DNA of 64,000 nucleotides from Aspidapion aeneum (Eukaryota > Arthropoda > Insecta > Coleoptera > Brentidae): NCBI GenBank assembly GCA_963576565.1, contig OY755040.1, positions 26,332,703 through 26,396,702 of the forward strand, given 5' to 3'. The position numbers were made by a program, and so were the translations under genes. Within the stretch, counting starts at the first letter, position 1, and every line of letters starts with the position of its first letter. Under the pieces are notes generated by a model. It worked only from the letters and a program-made list of their open reading frames with translations, was not told the DNA's origin and made no database searches. Shown here piece after piece: positions 44,071 to 56,500 of the stretch.

Positions 44071-45180
44071 AAATAATAAAAAATTACAACATAAATTTTT
44101 AAAAATCGATCCTTATATTTAAGACAATTTATTAAACAAAATATACCTGCTGGGACATCATTAATCCACTTTTTTTTTGCTTAAAATAGAAAAGCCTTAA
44201 ATTTAATAGCTTTATTTTACAAAAAAATATATTAAAAATCAAATCTGGAATGAAAGTGTTAAAGCTTGTTTAATTTAATGAATTGAACCCCTCTTCAAGT
44301 TTGGGTTATTTTCCAATCAAATGGCAGTGTCGTTGCCGCTCATTGCACTTGTATGGCAGAACTTGCTAATATCTATAGTCACCACTACCTCATCTACTGA
44401 TGTAAGTGGAACCTCTGTGTAATATGTCAGGTGTATCTAATGTTGAATATAAACCATCTTTTTACTTTGGCAGAAATAAAAGGTCACTTATACAGCATTG
44501 AAGAGGCAGGCAGTTCTTCTGCGCTACTTAGAGTAGTTGATCCATTTGCAATTATCAATTTCAACCAGTACGTATTTGCGAAGAAGCAATAAATGTCGAG
44601 ATAGAGCATGGCTTTCACCTCTCGATAAAGGATTCGATTTAATGTTATATTGATATTCAGTAATAAAAAGCTGCACTAAGAACTCTCCTATCTTATCTCC
44701 TAGGTCCCTGACGTTTATCAGACGTACAAAAGCGTGCAATATGTATCATCCATTGTGCAACGTGTATTGTCCATTTGGCGTCCAATGGTATCTATGTCTA
44801 TCTATTTTTGGTATTTTAATAACAAGATAAAATTTTCTTGTTTTAGCTGAGGTCACTAGAGTACGAAGTTAAGGAATTTCGTGATTTAGTGACCTTAGTT
44901 TGAACATGTTAAACGGTTTTGTAGTAATTGCATGACAGTAAAGAAAGCTTAAGAAATTTAGAAACTCGTGCCGCACTACCTCTATAACTTAAAGGGACAA
45001 CCAAAACAGTTCGAGATGTTGAGAGTTCGAGTTATAGAAATTCGACTTCAAGGGGTTAAATACATATCAAAAGTGCAGGGACCACTTAAAAGGTTCGAGT
45101 TATAGAGAGGTTCGAGTTATAAAAGTTCGAGTTAGAGAGGTTCGACTGTAGTTCTAATAGTTTTTAGGGGATGAACATCT
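44071..45180. other. unassigned stretch
   Basis: No motif recognised. Around 45000-45145 short repeats of GTTCGAG..ATAGA (GTTCGAGTTATAGAGAGG) recur 4-5 times. Confidence 0.4.
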
Positions 45181-45275
45181 ATCTAAAGCAGTGCTCCCAA
45201 ACTATTTTCTATGGCGATGGCGCCCCCTTTTTGGAATCTTGAACTGGTCACGCCTCCCTTTCTCTGAATAAAGAA

Positions 45276-45540
45276 GTTTGGTTGAAATCGATTAATGGTA
45301 ATGACAGTTTTTTGACAGTTAAAACATTGAAAAAATGGTAATTTTTTAACGGAACATTGCATCAATATGTGGTGTTCGGAATATTGTAGAACTTATTTTT
45401 CTCAACAATTCGTGTTATAACCAAAAACTTCGTAAGAGCTTTCGTTTCGGAGATATTTATAAAAAAAACTGTTTTCAAGACTGGAATGTACCACTGGGCT
45501 AGAAAGGTATCAAATCCGTCGTCATGGGTCCATTTATTTT
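45276..45540 (-). mobile_element. family A remnant, copy 7
   Basis: GACAGTTTTTTGACAG, TTTCGTTTCGGAGATATT, GGGCTAGAAAGGTATC and CCATTTATTTTTGG. Only the part distal to the CCGATTTT module is present. Confidence 0.75.
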
Positions 45541-45817
45541 TGGAGTTTTATTTTACTATCCTAAATATGTCGAAATTCGTGACACCGGTGTCTAAAACCC
45601 TAATTAGAGACCATTAAGAATATTTCCGGCAATATCAAAGAAAAACATTAGGGAAGTTACCTACTTACCTATTATATTAATTATTAGTTAAACATAAACA
45701 AAACATATAAAACTAGTGAAAACATCAACGTAGCAATGTAAAAAAGATAGTTACTATTCCTTGGTAAAACTATAACTAAATTGATTTTTTAATAATTAAA
45801 CGGCAGACAGGATAGTA

Positions 45818-46078
45818 TATCGATGGTGTAGCGCACACATGTGTTAAGTGCATAATAGGTAGTTTTGAGAAAACAGAAGAAAAGGAAAGTTTATGGATAG
45901 AAAAAAATAAAGATATAAAAAATTTGATTTTAAATATGCATAGAATTTATTGTAGATATAAATTTCACTTAACACATTTGTACACAATAAAAGAATAGAC
46001 CTTAAATAATTGTGTATTGCAGGTAACTCATTTTTGCGAAAAAGTGCACAGCACATTTGTGCGCTACACCATCGATAT
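45818..46078 (+). mobile_element. short inverted-repeat element inside the hAT element (261 bp)
   Basis: ATATCGATGGTGTAGCGCAC at 45818 is mirrored by GTGCGCTACACCATCGATAT ending at 46078. Arms are about 27 bp with one mismatch. Non-coding. Confidence 0.8.
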
Positions 46079-46280
46079 GGCTGATCACAGCTTAAGCACT
46101 GACAATGCTTTGGCGTAGAAGGCGTTGTTATCGGATTGTTAATATTTTCTTATTTTTATTTGCATTTGTCAAATATAACTTTTTGTCATTAAATATTACA
46201 GGACACCCGCGCCTCCCTTAATATTGATCTGAGCCCCCCCCCCCCCTGCGCCCTCTAGTTTGGGAACCACGGACCTAAAG

Positions 46281-47499
46281 GATCAATTTGAAGAAAATTT
46301 TCCAAACACGTATTATCGCTACATATTTTTAACCTTTTTGAAAATATGGCTCAATTTAAATGTTTGATCTGTTAGAACGAAAACTACAATAAAAGCTCAT
46401 ATTATTTTAATCTAATAATATCTCCATTATGTAAGAGTGCTGAGAATATTGTATAAACTACATTCAGTATTATCCCTGATAAATCGATAGTGCTATTAGT
46501 TAATTCATGTAGCGTGGCAAACACATTATACTCACTCGTATTTGTTGTACAATATCTACATTTACCTCAACAAGGTAACCTTAATATCTCGCCTTTAAAC
46601 AAAACAAAGCATAAATTATTTATTAGTATGCATGTATTTAGTTTCATTTATATGCAATTTAAATCGACACGAATTATACCTTGCATACGAGCTTGGTTAA
46701 AAAACAGAATAGTGATAAGTATACAGCCATTAAAAATAGGTAAATATAAATCAGATATAGGTATGCTTTTTGCGAAAGTACATATTAAATAAAAAATAAA
46801 TTGAGTATTGGGGGTTAAAAAAAATGCATTTGTATAATGTTGATACGCCTTTGTAACCAGGTTAACTATATTTTAATAATTCTCTTGCTGTTACTTTAAA
46901 GCAAGTACTACCTAGGTAGTTGTTGATGTGATAGAGTGTAGAATTGCCACTAAACTCAATGGGTCCTTTGTTTCGTACACTAAATAAACGCAAAGCAGCT
47001 CCTCCTGTAGATCTCTTCCCCTACTTGTCAAAAAACAGTATCTCGTGCCTCTTTAAGGACCGTGGCTCAAACTTCTCTTTCTTCTTTAGCACTTGCTCCC
47101 TCAATCCTGTTACCTTATTCTGCCGCTCGAGTCAGTAATCTAACCCGAGAAGAAAAGTGTTTGCTCTTCTTAGATCTACCGTTTGCAATTTATTTATTAA
47201 GCATGTTTGTGTCATTAATTTCATCGATAAAAGGGCTAATATTTTCTTCGACCATGTGTTGAACTTGTTCTTCCTGTACTTTGTTGTTGCTTATAAGAGC
47301 AGTGTTGATCCGAAGTATGGGGTTAAGACTCCCATTCTGGCAAGCTTTTCTGATCCGTCATTGCTTTGTTTCCTCTTATCTCCTAAAATCCATAATAAAT
47401 TAAAACTATTACCCCAGTCTGTCAGCACAATTCCACATTCCTGAAGCTAAGATTTTTTTAGATATTTTCCATATATTTCATGAATACAAACATAAAATA
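46281..47499. other. unassigned; locally coding-like composition at 46.9-47.45 kb
   Basis: The stretch 46940-47450 is less AT-rich and has overlapping short frames on the plus strand and a broken frame on the minus strand (NKVQEEQVQHMVEENISPF). I cannot assign it to a family. Confidence 0.3.
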
Positions 47500-47588
47500 G
47501 CATAAAATACGGCCTTATGGGGTCTCCGGCCTGCCTCAAAACTGTCTCGCGCCCACCCTAGAACTTTTTTGTATATGTATACGCCACT
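47500..47588 (-). mobile_element. hAT-like right terminus, truncated
   Basis: The sequence ends GTATATGTATACGCCACTG, the inverse of the CAGTGGCGTA terminus common in hAT elements. No partner end is visible nearby. Confidence 0.45.
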
Positions 47589-48699
47589 GCCGGTTTTTCA
47601 AGTGAGATACTTTTTGAGCCCTCCACCAAATATTTGCGGGTGTTGCTTGTTTGACGTTTGACCGACACCTTTTAATCGTCGCCATATTCTCCTGTTTTTC
47701 TATTGTTTTTTAGGCAAACTTTTCATAGTCTTTACAAGCATTTCAACGTTAACAGCTTTCTTGATGCTAATCTTCCAATTGCTATCCAGTATATGAATTG
47801 TTCAAATGGGCGATAAAGAGTATTCTCTAAAAGTAGGTTGAATATCAAGCTGTGCATGCTACCTGACTTGATTTCCGCATGCATTTTCCTTCTTGAGATG
47901 GGAATATGCTGATTTTCATTTTTATCCGTTTGAAGAATTCATACCATAACCAATTTCATGTTAAACATAAATTTTTTTAACGTTTAATGGTATATTTCTT
48001 AATGTTTTTAGCACTTTGAACTTTTCCTTAATCCTATATATTCTTTAATATTGCGGTCAATTGCTTAAGTGTGTGTGGGAGTACAAGTTGGCAAGTGGAA
48101 ATGTGTGAGGGCAAGAAACCCTTATAAGCTCCACGCGTGGAAAAATAGTCTGTCGAGCTGTTTAACCCACATTTTTCCCTACTCAATCCAGAAAAAGATA
48201 GGTTTTAAAAACTTTGTTGTGAGAAACGTTTCTAATATAATAAATATTCTGACAATTTGTTTCTTATGCTTCAGATTCCGCTTAAAAATCTAAGAGACTA
48301 CCTTGATAATCTTGCCATTACAATCAAAAAAGTATATATATCGGTATAAAGAGACGAACTTGTTAATGTTCCTTGCCCGTAAGCCCTAATTACGTGACGT
48401 GTTGATTGCGTTTGAAAATGCGTTCGTGAAGCTCAGGTATCATTTAAAAATTGCATGCTTCCTTTGATTCGGCTTTTTTTACCGGGATTCCACAGGACTA
48501 GGCGTCTGGTATGTAGCTTGACATACATCACCATCAAACCATGTATGGAACATCAGTTTTCCCTTCAGACGCAGTCTTTGCGCTTTTAAAAATGGCGGAT
48601 TTGACACGTGTAATACATTATTCGTCTTTAAGTTCCATCTCCTTGTAATTTTATTAGCCGTAATTTTATTATTCTAAATAATTTGGTGGAGATTAGTGC
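47589..48699. other. unassigned stretch
   Basis: No gene was recognised. A minus-strand reading near 47800-47900 (MHSLIFNLLLENTLY) loosely resembles a reverse transcriptase 'SPLLFN' block but is too weak to call. Confidence 0.3.
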
Positions 48700-49290
48700 A
48701 AACCAGTCTCAAAGTTTTTAAGCCAGGATGTTCTTCTCCTTCCTTGACATCTCTTTCCTTTTATTTTTCGTTCCATTATGTTTTGTAGTAGCGTATTTGG
48801 GTCCTTTTCTTACATGTCCAAAATATTTTTCTGTTTAAAATGTTAATAACTTCTTCATCCTTCTGAATTCTTCGACGCAATTCCACATTCGTAACTCTGT
48901 CAGTCCATGATATTTTTCATAGAAGCCGATAACACCATCTTTCAAATGCCTCAAGTCTATCCATTTCAGATTTTTTAAAAGTCGAAGCCTCGGATCCACA
49001 GAGTAGAGTTAATATAACGTAGCATTTTAGCAATATTAGTCTATTACGTCTTTGCTACAATACATTTTTTTATTCTTGACAAATGCTTATCTTGCTATTT
49101 CTATTCGCGAACTTATCTCTGGTGCTTGGGCCAACGTTTCAGTTATCCAGGTTCCCAGATATTTATACTTTTTTATCCTCTCTATTTGTGTATTATCAAT
49201 TAGAAGATTCCCTTGGGCATTTTCTTTCTTTGTTCAAACATTTTGTTTTCTTAAGGTTAATTTTTTTAGAACATAGGCATTACACTAATT
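48700..49290 (-). pseudogene. LINE reverse transcriptase C-terminal region
   Basis: Read on the minus strand from 49290 down: NLLIDNTQIERIKKYKYLGT then WITETLAQAPEISSRIEIAR, then CYVILTLLCGSEASTFKKSE, MDRLEAFERWCYRLL-stop, KISWTDRVTNVELRRRIQKD, and YFGHVRKGPKY. KYLGTWI, LLYGCE-like, EAFE.WCYR and KISWTDRVTN are characteristic, ordered motifs of insect non-LTR retrotransposons downstream of the palm. At least two stops and several frameshifts are present. The palm itself would lie above 49290 and is not recognisable. Confidence 0.85.
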
Positions 49291-50025
49291 GATCGTTCAA
49301 TCTTTACATAAGTGTTTGTAAGTCTCCAAGATTTACTAATAGTATCATGTGTAATACCTAGATTCATGCATTCTGAAGCTTTGTTTAGAAAAAAAATTGG
49401 TAAAAACTTTTTAGGTAAACAGTTCTATTATATTCTGACTTTTAACAAACTAATATAAAAACATGCACGCTTTAAAAATATTTATTTTGTTGGACTTTAC
49501 AACACATTTTTCTAGAAAAATCATTCTTATTTGATTATGCAGTAGTTAAACTTGCAGGTTCTTTTCCGCTACACAGTCAGGTTTACGTTTGTATTATTTT
49601 CTAGTTTTTGGTACAGCTGAAGAATAATACCGTTTAACTCTTTTTAATATTTTTTATTTTTAGTTTTGTTTTTAGCTTAAATTATTACGCAAACTCCTCA
49701 TCCTTTCCAACGCAGCTTTGCTACGCATTACACGGTGAGTTCAATTTAACCTTAAACAGTCCCAAGTACCAAATTTAATACAAATCTGTTTATAAATAGG
49801 ATAGTCTAAAAGATAAAGATTTTGGGTCTGCCATGCTAGTTTTTATTTGTTTCGGGCAAAAATTATAATAATTATAGAAAATTATGATTTTGCACTAGTA
49901 TTTATGCTCTAAGGTATTTGGGTGTAATATAGTAATATAACAAATATTAAATGCTACATTTCATTACAATGATGAACAAACTTCACTCATAAAAATAGTC
50001 AAAAAGCTTATATTTTATATCCAAG
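49291..50025. other. AT-rich spacer
   Basis: Nothing recognised. At 50026 CAGTGTCGGCTCGTGAGG resembles the hAT-like left end at 57135. Confidence 0.4.
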
Positions 50026-50062
50026 CAGTGTCGGCTCGTGAGGTAGTGCTACGGAGCCATGG

Positions 50063-51023
50063 CCCCACATAGCATAAAAATCATATCAACGTTAAATTGA
50101 ACAAAAATAATAAAGTTATTTTTACTAGAAAACAACCTCATACCATGTAATATTTGTTTTGTTAATCTACAGGTTAAAGATAACCTTAAAAACAAGGAGC
50201 AATCAAACTATAAAAATGTAATTTTTGCTGAAGTTTTTGGTGCTATGTATATAACGTCTTTTTTACCCTCGTTATTTTCATGGGTCAAATTAACACTTGA
50301 AAATTCCTCCACAACATGTTCTGAGACGCCACTAGATTTCTCGAACCTACAAACTCTCTGCGTCTGTTTTTGTCACGTTTTTTTAAATAACTTTTTTTTA
50401 ACTTAAAAGTGACGTGAAGGAAAGTTCACTAGTTTAAGACCACAACACTTTAAGACAATTTTAAAAGATGGCGCTGAAGGCAAGACAAAATCTCTATATA
50501 TACATTATGTTTTCTTTAAAAGCTAAAGAAGATTTTTCAGGTTAATAACTGATGATAACTGATGCGTCGTGATCGTGAAGGATCAGGGATCAGTTTATTA
50601 ACTGGTTTTTGGAGTTTGGAGGCCAAAGCACTCCCGGATAGATTTTGTTAAAGTGATAAATATCTCCATTAGGTGGCGCTGCTTCTAGTAAAATCTCAAA
50701 AATAATTGGTAGAAAAGCCATGCAAGTCGCGTTTTAAGATTTTTTAGAAAGGCGCGAACCTGATGTGATTTTGACGTTGATAAAAATCTACTTAGAATTC
50801 ACCTGAAAATAACGTAAAATCATTGCAGTCTTGAGTTGATAATAGCGTTATTACAATGCCGTTTTTAGCAACGTTATTTTTTATAACGTTAATGAGTGAC
50901 CTATTAAGCTTGTTTTCATATATGAAATAAACATTTTTTTTAGCACCTTTTAAAATCAATCAAATTTCTTTTTTTTATCCGCGCATTTTTTACGTGTTAT
51001 ACACGTCATTGTGCTATGTGGGG
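50063..51023 (-). mobile_element. inverted-repeat element family M, copy 2 (961 bp)
   Basis: It begins CCCCACATAGCATAAAAA and ends TTGTGCTATGTGGGG. Internal blocks are those of 29827-30534 in reverse. It is longer than copy 1, so one copy has gained or lost ~250 bp. No target duplication was seen. Confidence 0.75.
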
Positions 51024-51590
51024 CACTATTGTAATTATCTGAAAAACACACGTTTTTTTATTTTTAAAATATCTTAAAAGGTTTTCTTTTTCATTTATAT
51101 ATTACATGAAATTCGGTAGCCATGTGAAATGCAGTGGATCACACTCCGACTCGATGCGACGGCGACGCGATAAGTGGGCCACTCACTGAAACTCAAAGCA
51201 GAGTCGAACACGTTGCCACTTTTCTCTTAACTCCTTTGAATAGAGATAGATTTTATCGGCAGCCTATATGAGCGACAGTGATGGGGCCAATGTTGGGCAT
51301 TTTAGCGTTGTTTAAGTAGGAAAACTTAAAGAAAATTTCAGATAGTTAGTCGTATTACTCGCATTGTTTTTATGCGTGGAGCATGGATGTTTTAATTTAC
51401 GCCTTTTACAATATATTTTCCAATTATTTCGGCAGAATTTTTTCATCAATTTTGAATCATTAATGGTGGAATTCGGGTGGGCATTGGTAAGTTTCTGTAA
51501 AAAAAATAAAGTTATAAACCACAAACATAGTACTAGTAGGTATGGTAGATTTTTGTTTTACTGATTCAAAATTCTGGCACTACTATGTTG
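51024..51590. other. unassigned spacer
   Basis: A CpG-rich patch at 51150-51185 (CTCGATGCGACGGCGACGCG). No gene recognised. Confidence 0.35.
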
Positions 51591-51598
51591 TATTGACA

Positions 51599-52263
51599 TA
51601 GGGTTTCCATATCAGTTTTTTGAAACCCAGGATATTTAAGACCTAAAACCCGGACGAAATCCGGACTCTTTTAAAAAACTGATATACTAGGATACATTTT
51701 TATGTAAAACAATAAAACTACAAATTAACGGAAAAAATACAGTACTTCCGAACTCGACTATCCCTTTTTCAAAGAAGGGAATGCATTAGTCATTTCATCC
51801 GAGACTCCGCACTTTCTTTTTGGCATAATTGACTCTCAAACTATATTGATGTACCATGTAAAAGCATAAACAAACCACACAAAACAAAATGCACTGACTG
51901 GACAAAACAAAAGCGTTCGGTTATAGAGGGGAATCCCCGAGTAAAATGCAAACCAAAAACACTCCATAGAGATGCGCGAAACGAAACGAAAACGCGCTTT
52001 CCAAAAATGTAAGCCGGTGGCAGCGTTGCCACATTTTGCATTTAAAAATTCGGAACAGCCCTGGCTGGCGCATCCGCTTGTTAGTAGGTACATTCTACCT
52101 AGCGCTTAAAATAAATTTATGAAATTTGCTGATGTAATGTTATTTTATTAAAAGAATGATTTTAAACAATAACTTGGACATTTTTTCGAAATCCTCCCGG
52201 ACGTCCTCGAACGCTTTAAAAACCCAAACATGTCCGGACAAATCCGGGGAGATGGAAACCCTA
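51599..52263 (+). mobile_element. hAT-like element with a perfect 8-bp duplication (665 bp)
   Basis: It begins TAGGGTTTCCATATC and ends GATGGAAACCCTA. TATTGACA flanks both sides (51591-51598 and 52264-52271). Subterminal blocks with CCCGGAC / GTCCGGA words are also inverted. No transposase frame is visible. Confidence 0.85.
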
Positions 52264-52271
52264 TATTGACA

Positions 52272-52790
52272 GGAGCCGCCGCTGTATCCAATCCTTAAAA
52301 TCAGGCAGCTAGCGTATAGACTAAATTAAAAATCTTACCTAATTTATATTTAATACTATAAATCAAATACATAAAAATATGTACCTATAGGTTTTTAATG
52401 TTCAAATAGAAATATTTTTAGCCCATTAGTGCAGATATGTTGAATTTTATTACCAAAGCCATAAATAAGAAGACAATAACATTAATAATAATAAGTGCAT
52501 TATTAGTGTATTGTAATCTCGATGATCTCGCAGTAAATTCGCAAAAACTGCGTTCAAATGTGCTATATGGAAACTATATATCTACCAGAATAAATATAGG
52601 TATAATGGTTTTAAGTTGTGATGGATCTTATGTATTCTGGATCAAAATCCTAGGTGTAGACAAGTGTTGCAAAAATTGTCACAGAAATATTTATGTAGAA
52701 ATAAGCAAACAAATAAATATGATTGACGGAGCAAAAATAAGTAACGCAAAAGATCGAATAAGAAAAATTAATATTTCAAAAGGATAAAAA
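52272..52790. other. AT-rich spacer
   Basis: A 116-codon open frame (52437-52787) starts near the middle and has no recognisable motif; composition is as AT-rich as its flanks, so it is not called a gene. Confidence 0.4.
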
Positions 52791-53570
52791 ATAATAGTTC
52801 TTAAGATCAAAAGATCATAAAAACAAAACATGAAAAAAAATAAATGTCATTCGATAAAAAATTTTTTGGTAAAAACGTATTCCATAAACTTGATTCCAGG
52901 TTTTCGATAAAAAATCTATGACCCTCCGCCTAATAGCTGGGTTAGTGCACTAACCTAACGTGGTAAGATAATGTTAGGATGCGTTAGGTTTAATTTGGTT
53001 AGGAACTTAAAATAATGGAAATGCTAACATCACCTGGTCAGGCTAGTACTTTATATTTAGTATACCGTTGTTTGATAGAATCTCCATCAAACCACGAGTA
53101 AACTAATTAAAAGTTTTGGCTTTTTTGGACAATATTTATTATTGAAAACTTTAAAACAACAACCAACGTTTCGGCCCTAGGTCTGGGCCATCTTCAGGGC
53201 TAAAAAACACAAAGAACAAATCTTAATTACCTAAGCTAAAAAGCGATATGATCTACTATAAAATTTCCATCCAAAAAAGCCAGAACTTCAAACTTTTAAT
53301 TAATTCAGAAAGTGGACGTAATCAAAAAAATTTCACATAACGAGTATACTTGCCTAACGAGGACAGGTTAAGTTTATTCTTATGTAATCTTCCCTTTTAA
53401 ATTTTTGATTTTTTCGTTCTTTTGTCTGTATGATTTTTGTTATTCCAAACTTTTGTTTTTTCAATTTTTTTCTTTCATAAATTTATAATTTTAAAATTTT
53501 GTATTCGATCATTTGTGTTTTCGTTTTTTTCTTTCGATTTTAGTTCGGGCATCTAATAATTACATAATAG
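52791..53570. repeat. pyrimidine-rich dispersed repeat with a Penelope-type insert (tentative)
   Basis: The left part has CTAACCTAACG and CACCTGGTCAGG words and the right part TTTGTATTCGATC-type repeats, both echoing 21800-22150. The middle (53115-53210) looks like a separate Penelope-type terminal repeat. Confidence 0.3.
53115..53210 (-). mobile_element. Penelope-like terminal repeat with a hammerhead-like core
   Basis: AACCAACGTTTCGGCCCTAG followed by GGGCCATCTTCAG is typical of the terminal repeats of Penelope-like elements in insects. Read on the minus strand it gives CTGAAGA, a GGCCC/GGGCC stem, then GAAAC, which is the conserved layout of a hammerhead ribozyme core. A convincing stem I is not visible. 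Confidence 0.5.
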
Positions 53571-56500
53571 CGTCTCAACATGATTTGCTCCTGACGTCAT
53601 GTAAAGAGGCTCTTGGCAGTCTTGAATAGCCTACAAGTTATAGAGATTTCCTTTATTTTTCATATTTTTCACACATATCAGAAGTTTGTCATCCATGTAA
53701 TAAAGGTAATGCTTAATAATAAGCGCGCCGGTCGTTATGAGGAATTTTGCATTAATTTACGACATTTTCTGCGAGATGAATTTTTCCTGGGTCTATTAAG
53801 GCTGCTTAAAAAGCGGTACCTTCCGCAATTTCTGTAGATACGGAATTGTTATTAAGCAGGGCATACTTGGTCTTGATCTATAAGCTTTTGCCCAAATTTG
53901 CCTCATTATAAATAATTTAAATACTACTTCTAACCGTTGAAATTGTAAATTATTTTAAAAATAATAATCTGCGATAGATTTATTCAAACGAACACTGCAT
54001 TGCCATTTTGGAGTTCTCTAACAGCCTTTTATAAAAGACTAAGTCTGAACATATTTTATAAGCTACATTTAGTGGTATTTCTCTATATTTTTGGCAGTTT
54101 CTCTGATAATTGCATTAACTTGAAGTAATATTTCTTTAGAACTTATCATTTCATTGTTTAGATCTGCTAAATTTATTTTAAGAGTTGATCTACTATCACT
54201 TAAAAGTAACAGTTGCATCGGTTAATAACACAGAGAGGCTAATATTCGCACAGTCACTAATTGTTAACCTTCATTGATTTATTTATTCCTAAATAAATAT
54301 TAGCTTACTGTATCTATTGCTGGATGTTTTCTTTATTTGGGAAGTTTGAAAACCTCAGGACGTGCAATGGCTAATTTATTAGATTTTTCTGACAGTCGGG
54401 CTCATTGGGACTTTCACTTTCAGGAGCTTTCTTCCTCCACAGATCGTAAGTGTTGTGTATCACAGTGTGCAAGTCACCTTATTTATGCACGTTTTTATTT
54501 TGTTGCAGATATTTCCTTAGTGTGCAATTACTGGTTATGATTCCCTTCACCTCTCTAGATTGTTTTCAAATTTACAATTCCTTTAATTTGAGTTTGTCTT
54601 AGTGTTGAATGTCAGTAATTTCAATGTTATTTTCAAAATTTTAAATACAGGTTCTGGACTTAAAAATGACTTTTTTAAACTTTTTTGCAAGAGAATCTTC
54701 ATGCTCCCAATCCAGGAGGATGACCAAGATGTGTGGTATTTTACAATGATTACAAAACTACTTTTAAATATATTTGTTGGAATATTGGATAGAGTTTTCT
54801 TAAGAAGATTATAATATCCCTACTAAAATATATTCTTTTGGTATTTTGGTAAATTTTCTATGGCATACACCTACTTTGGCTTAGAATCTTGCGGTGTGCT
54901 TTCTCAGATATGGAAACCAGTTTACTGCTCTAGGGGCTAGTCCTTATTTTTCTCCTCCTGATCAATAGTCCGTTTTGAATCCGTTGGTATACCATACCAA
55001 ATTTCCCAAGTAGACTAGCGTATTTCACGTCTTGTTTTCCCAATGGATTTGGGTCTAAAGTGGCTTTATTATATTTTGGATTCTTGGTGTAACTCCTCAT
55101 TTCGAGCAGTAAGTTGCTGAGAATAAAGCTCCTTATCTTGGTACCTATGTCCGGATTGAGTCTTCGGATATCAATTGCATTTGAGTCTGTACTATCCAAT
55201 ACTATAATTATGCGTTGATGCAAGTGAAGTTATTATTGAAACTTTCAAAGCAGATGTATGCAACGATGCAAACTGCCAAAAAATTTCTGGTAGGTATATG
55301 TTGAAAGCCAATCCTATCTCGCCGGTTATAGTTTAGCTCGTGCAAATTGGTGAATGTTCAACAAACGAAAATGTCAGGGTTGCCGTTTTGCAGTTTGATT
55401 AGTGACCGATGAACATTTATATTGGCGTTGTTATATTTTCATCTTTATTCCGAGTTGTTCTTCTTTGTCGAGCTTTTTAAATAATTCGTGACCTCAAATT
55501 TACACAAAATATCAAATTAAGTTTTTAACGCACAAGTAAATTTATTTAATTCAAGCTTACAGTTTTCTTGCAAAATATTTTTTGTCAAATTATCTAGTAG
55601 AAATTTTAAATTAACTAGCAGCTACTTTTATCAAATACGTTATGAAGGTATAAAGGCGAAACTTAACATTAAATAAAGTTACACATTTTTAGATGCCAGA
55701 AATTTGAGCAACATCTGGATCAATATTGGCGTATTAGTCTTGAGACAAAAGTCTCACAAGCACATGAAATTATTTTAAAAGAAACTTATTAGATATATTG
55801 ACAGATGAAGAAGTCGTCCCTAAGGGGGAAAAATGCCGTTTATGCGCACTTTTTGGATTGCTTCAAATCTTAGCCTTTATTTCTTTACTTAGTCTGCTCA
55901 AGCCATCCGTTGCCTCTCTTGTTGAACTTGTGTTCTTTTTAAAGTCCTGAAGTTGGAGCCATCCTAATGGCCAGATCTTATTATCCTCCGATATTTATGG
56001 GCGCAGTACAAACTTCTTGCCTCGCTCTTAGATTAGCCTCGATTTCGACAATAATATACTGAGACCGTTTCCCTACAGTGCACACAAAAAGGGCATATGA
56101 GATTCTTCCTAACTTCTATCCAGGTTCATCGGAAGGTTGTGTGACTTAATCCTTGCTGATATCCTTGGCGGTAACTATCTCTACCAATTTAAGCCAGTTG
56201 ATTTCTGGCTTGAATTGAGAATGCATAGATGATCTACGTCCTATTTACTGCCTCCATAAAAAAACATATTGAGTTTGCTCCAAATTTGCTTTCTTGGGAC
56301 TCCTCAAAATGATTCTGACCTCTCTAAATAGACGCTATAATCCTGACGAGTTAATCCATTTATATTTCTATTATATAATCCGGATCCCTTTTACATTCTA
56401 TTTTCACGACCATCATTTGGAGTGAGTCAGCTAGTAATTTTGATTGCTCTTTATCTGTGAGGGTCACTTGGTAGTCGGAACAATTCTGAGACTTTTAAAT

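Larger units (their letters stand above)
45189..46272 (+). mobile_element. hAT-like element hosting two nested insertions (1084 bp)
   Basis: It begins CAGTGCTCCCAAACTA and ends TAGTTTGGGAACCACGG. Flanking 8-mers ATCTAAAG (45181-45188) and ACCTAAAG (46273-46280) match at 7 of 8. Inside lie a family A remnant and a 261-bp inverted-repeat element. C tracts occur near the right end. No transposase frame is visible. Confidence 0.75.

Noticed and set aside
46490..46792. 100-codon open frame
   Set aside because: No motif or supporting signal; a chance frame in AT-rich DNA.
47790..47910. Possible reverse transcriptase block on the minus strand (MHSLIFNLLLEN)
   Set aside because: Only one loosely similar block; it lies on the wrong side to belong to the LINE at 48700-49290.
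52437..52787. 116-codon open frame
   Set aside because: AT-rich composition identical to flanks and no recognised motif.
54930..55223. 97-codon minus-strand frame with IGTKIRSFIL and LLLEMRSY blocks
   Set aside because: Composition is suggestive, but no family match could be made from the sequence alone.
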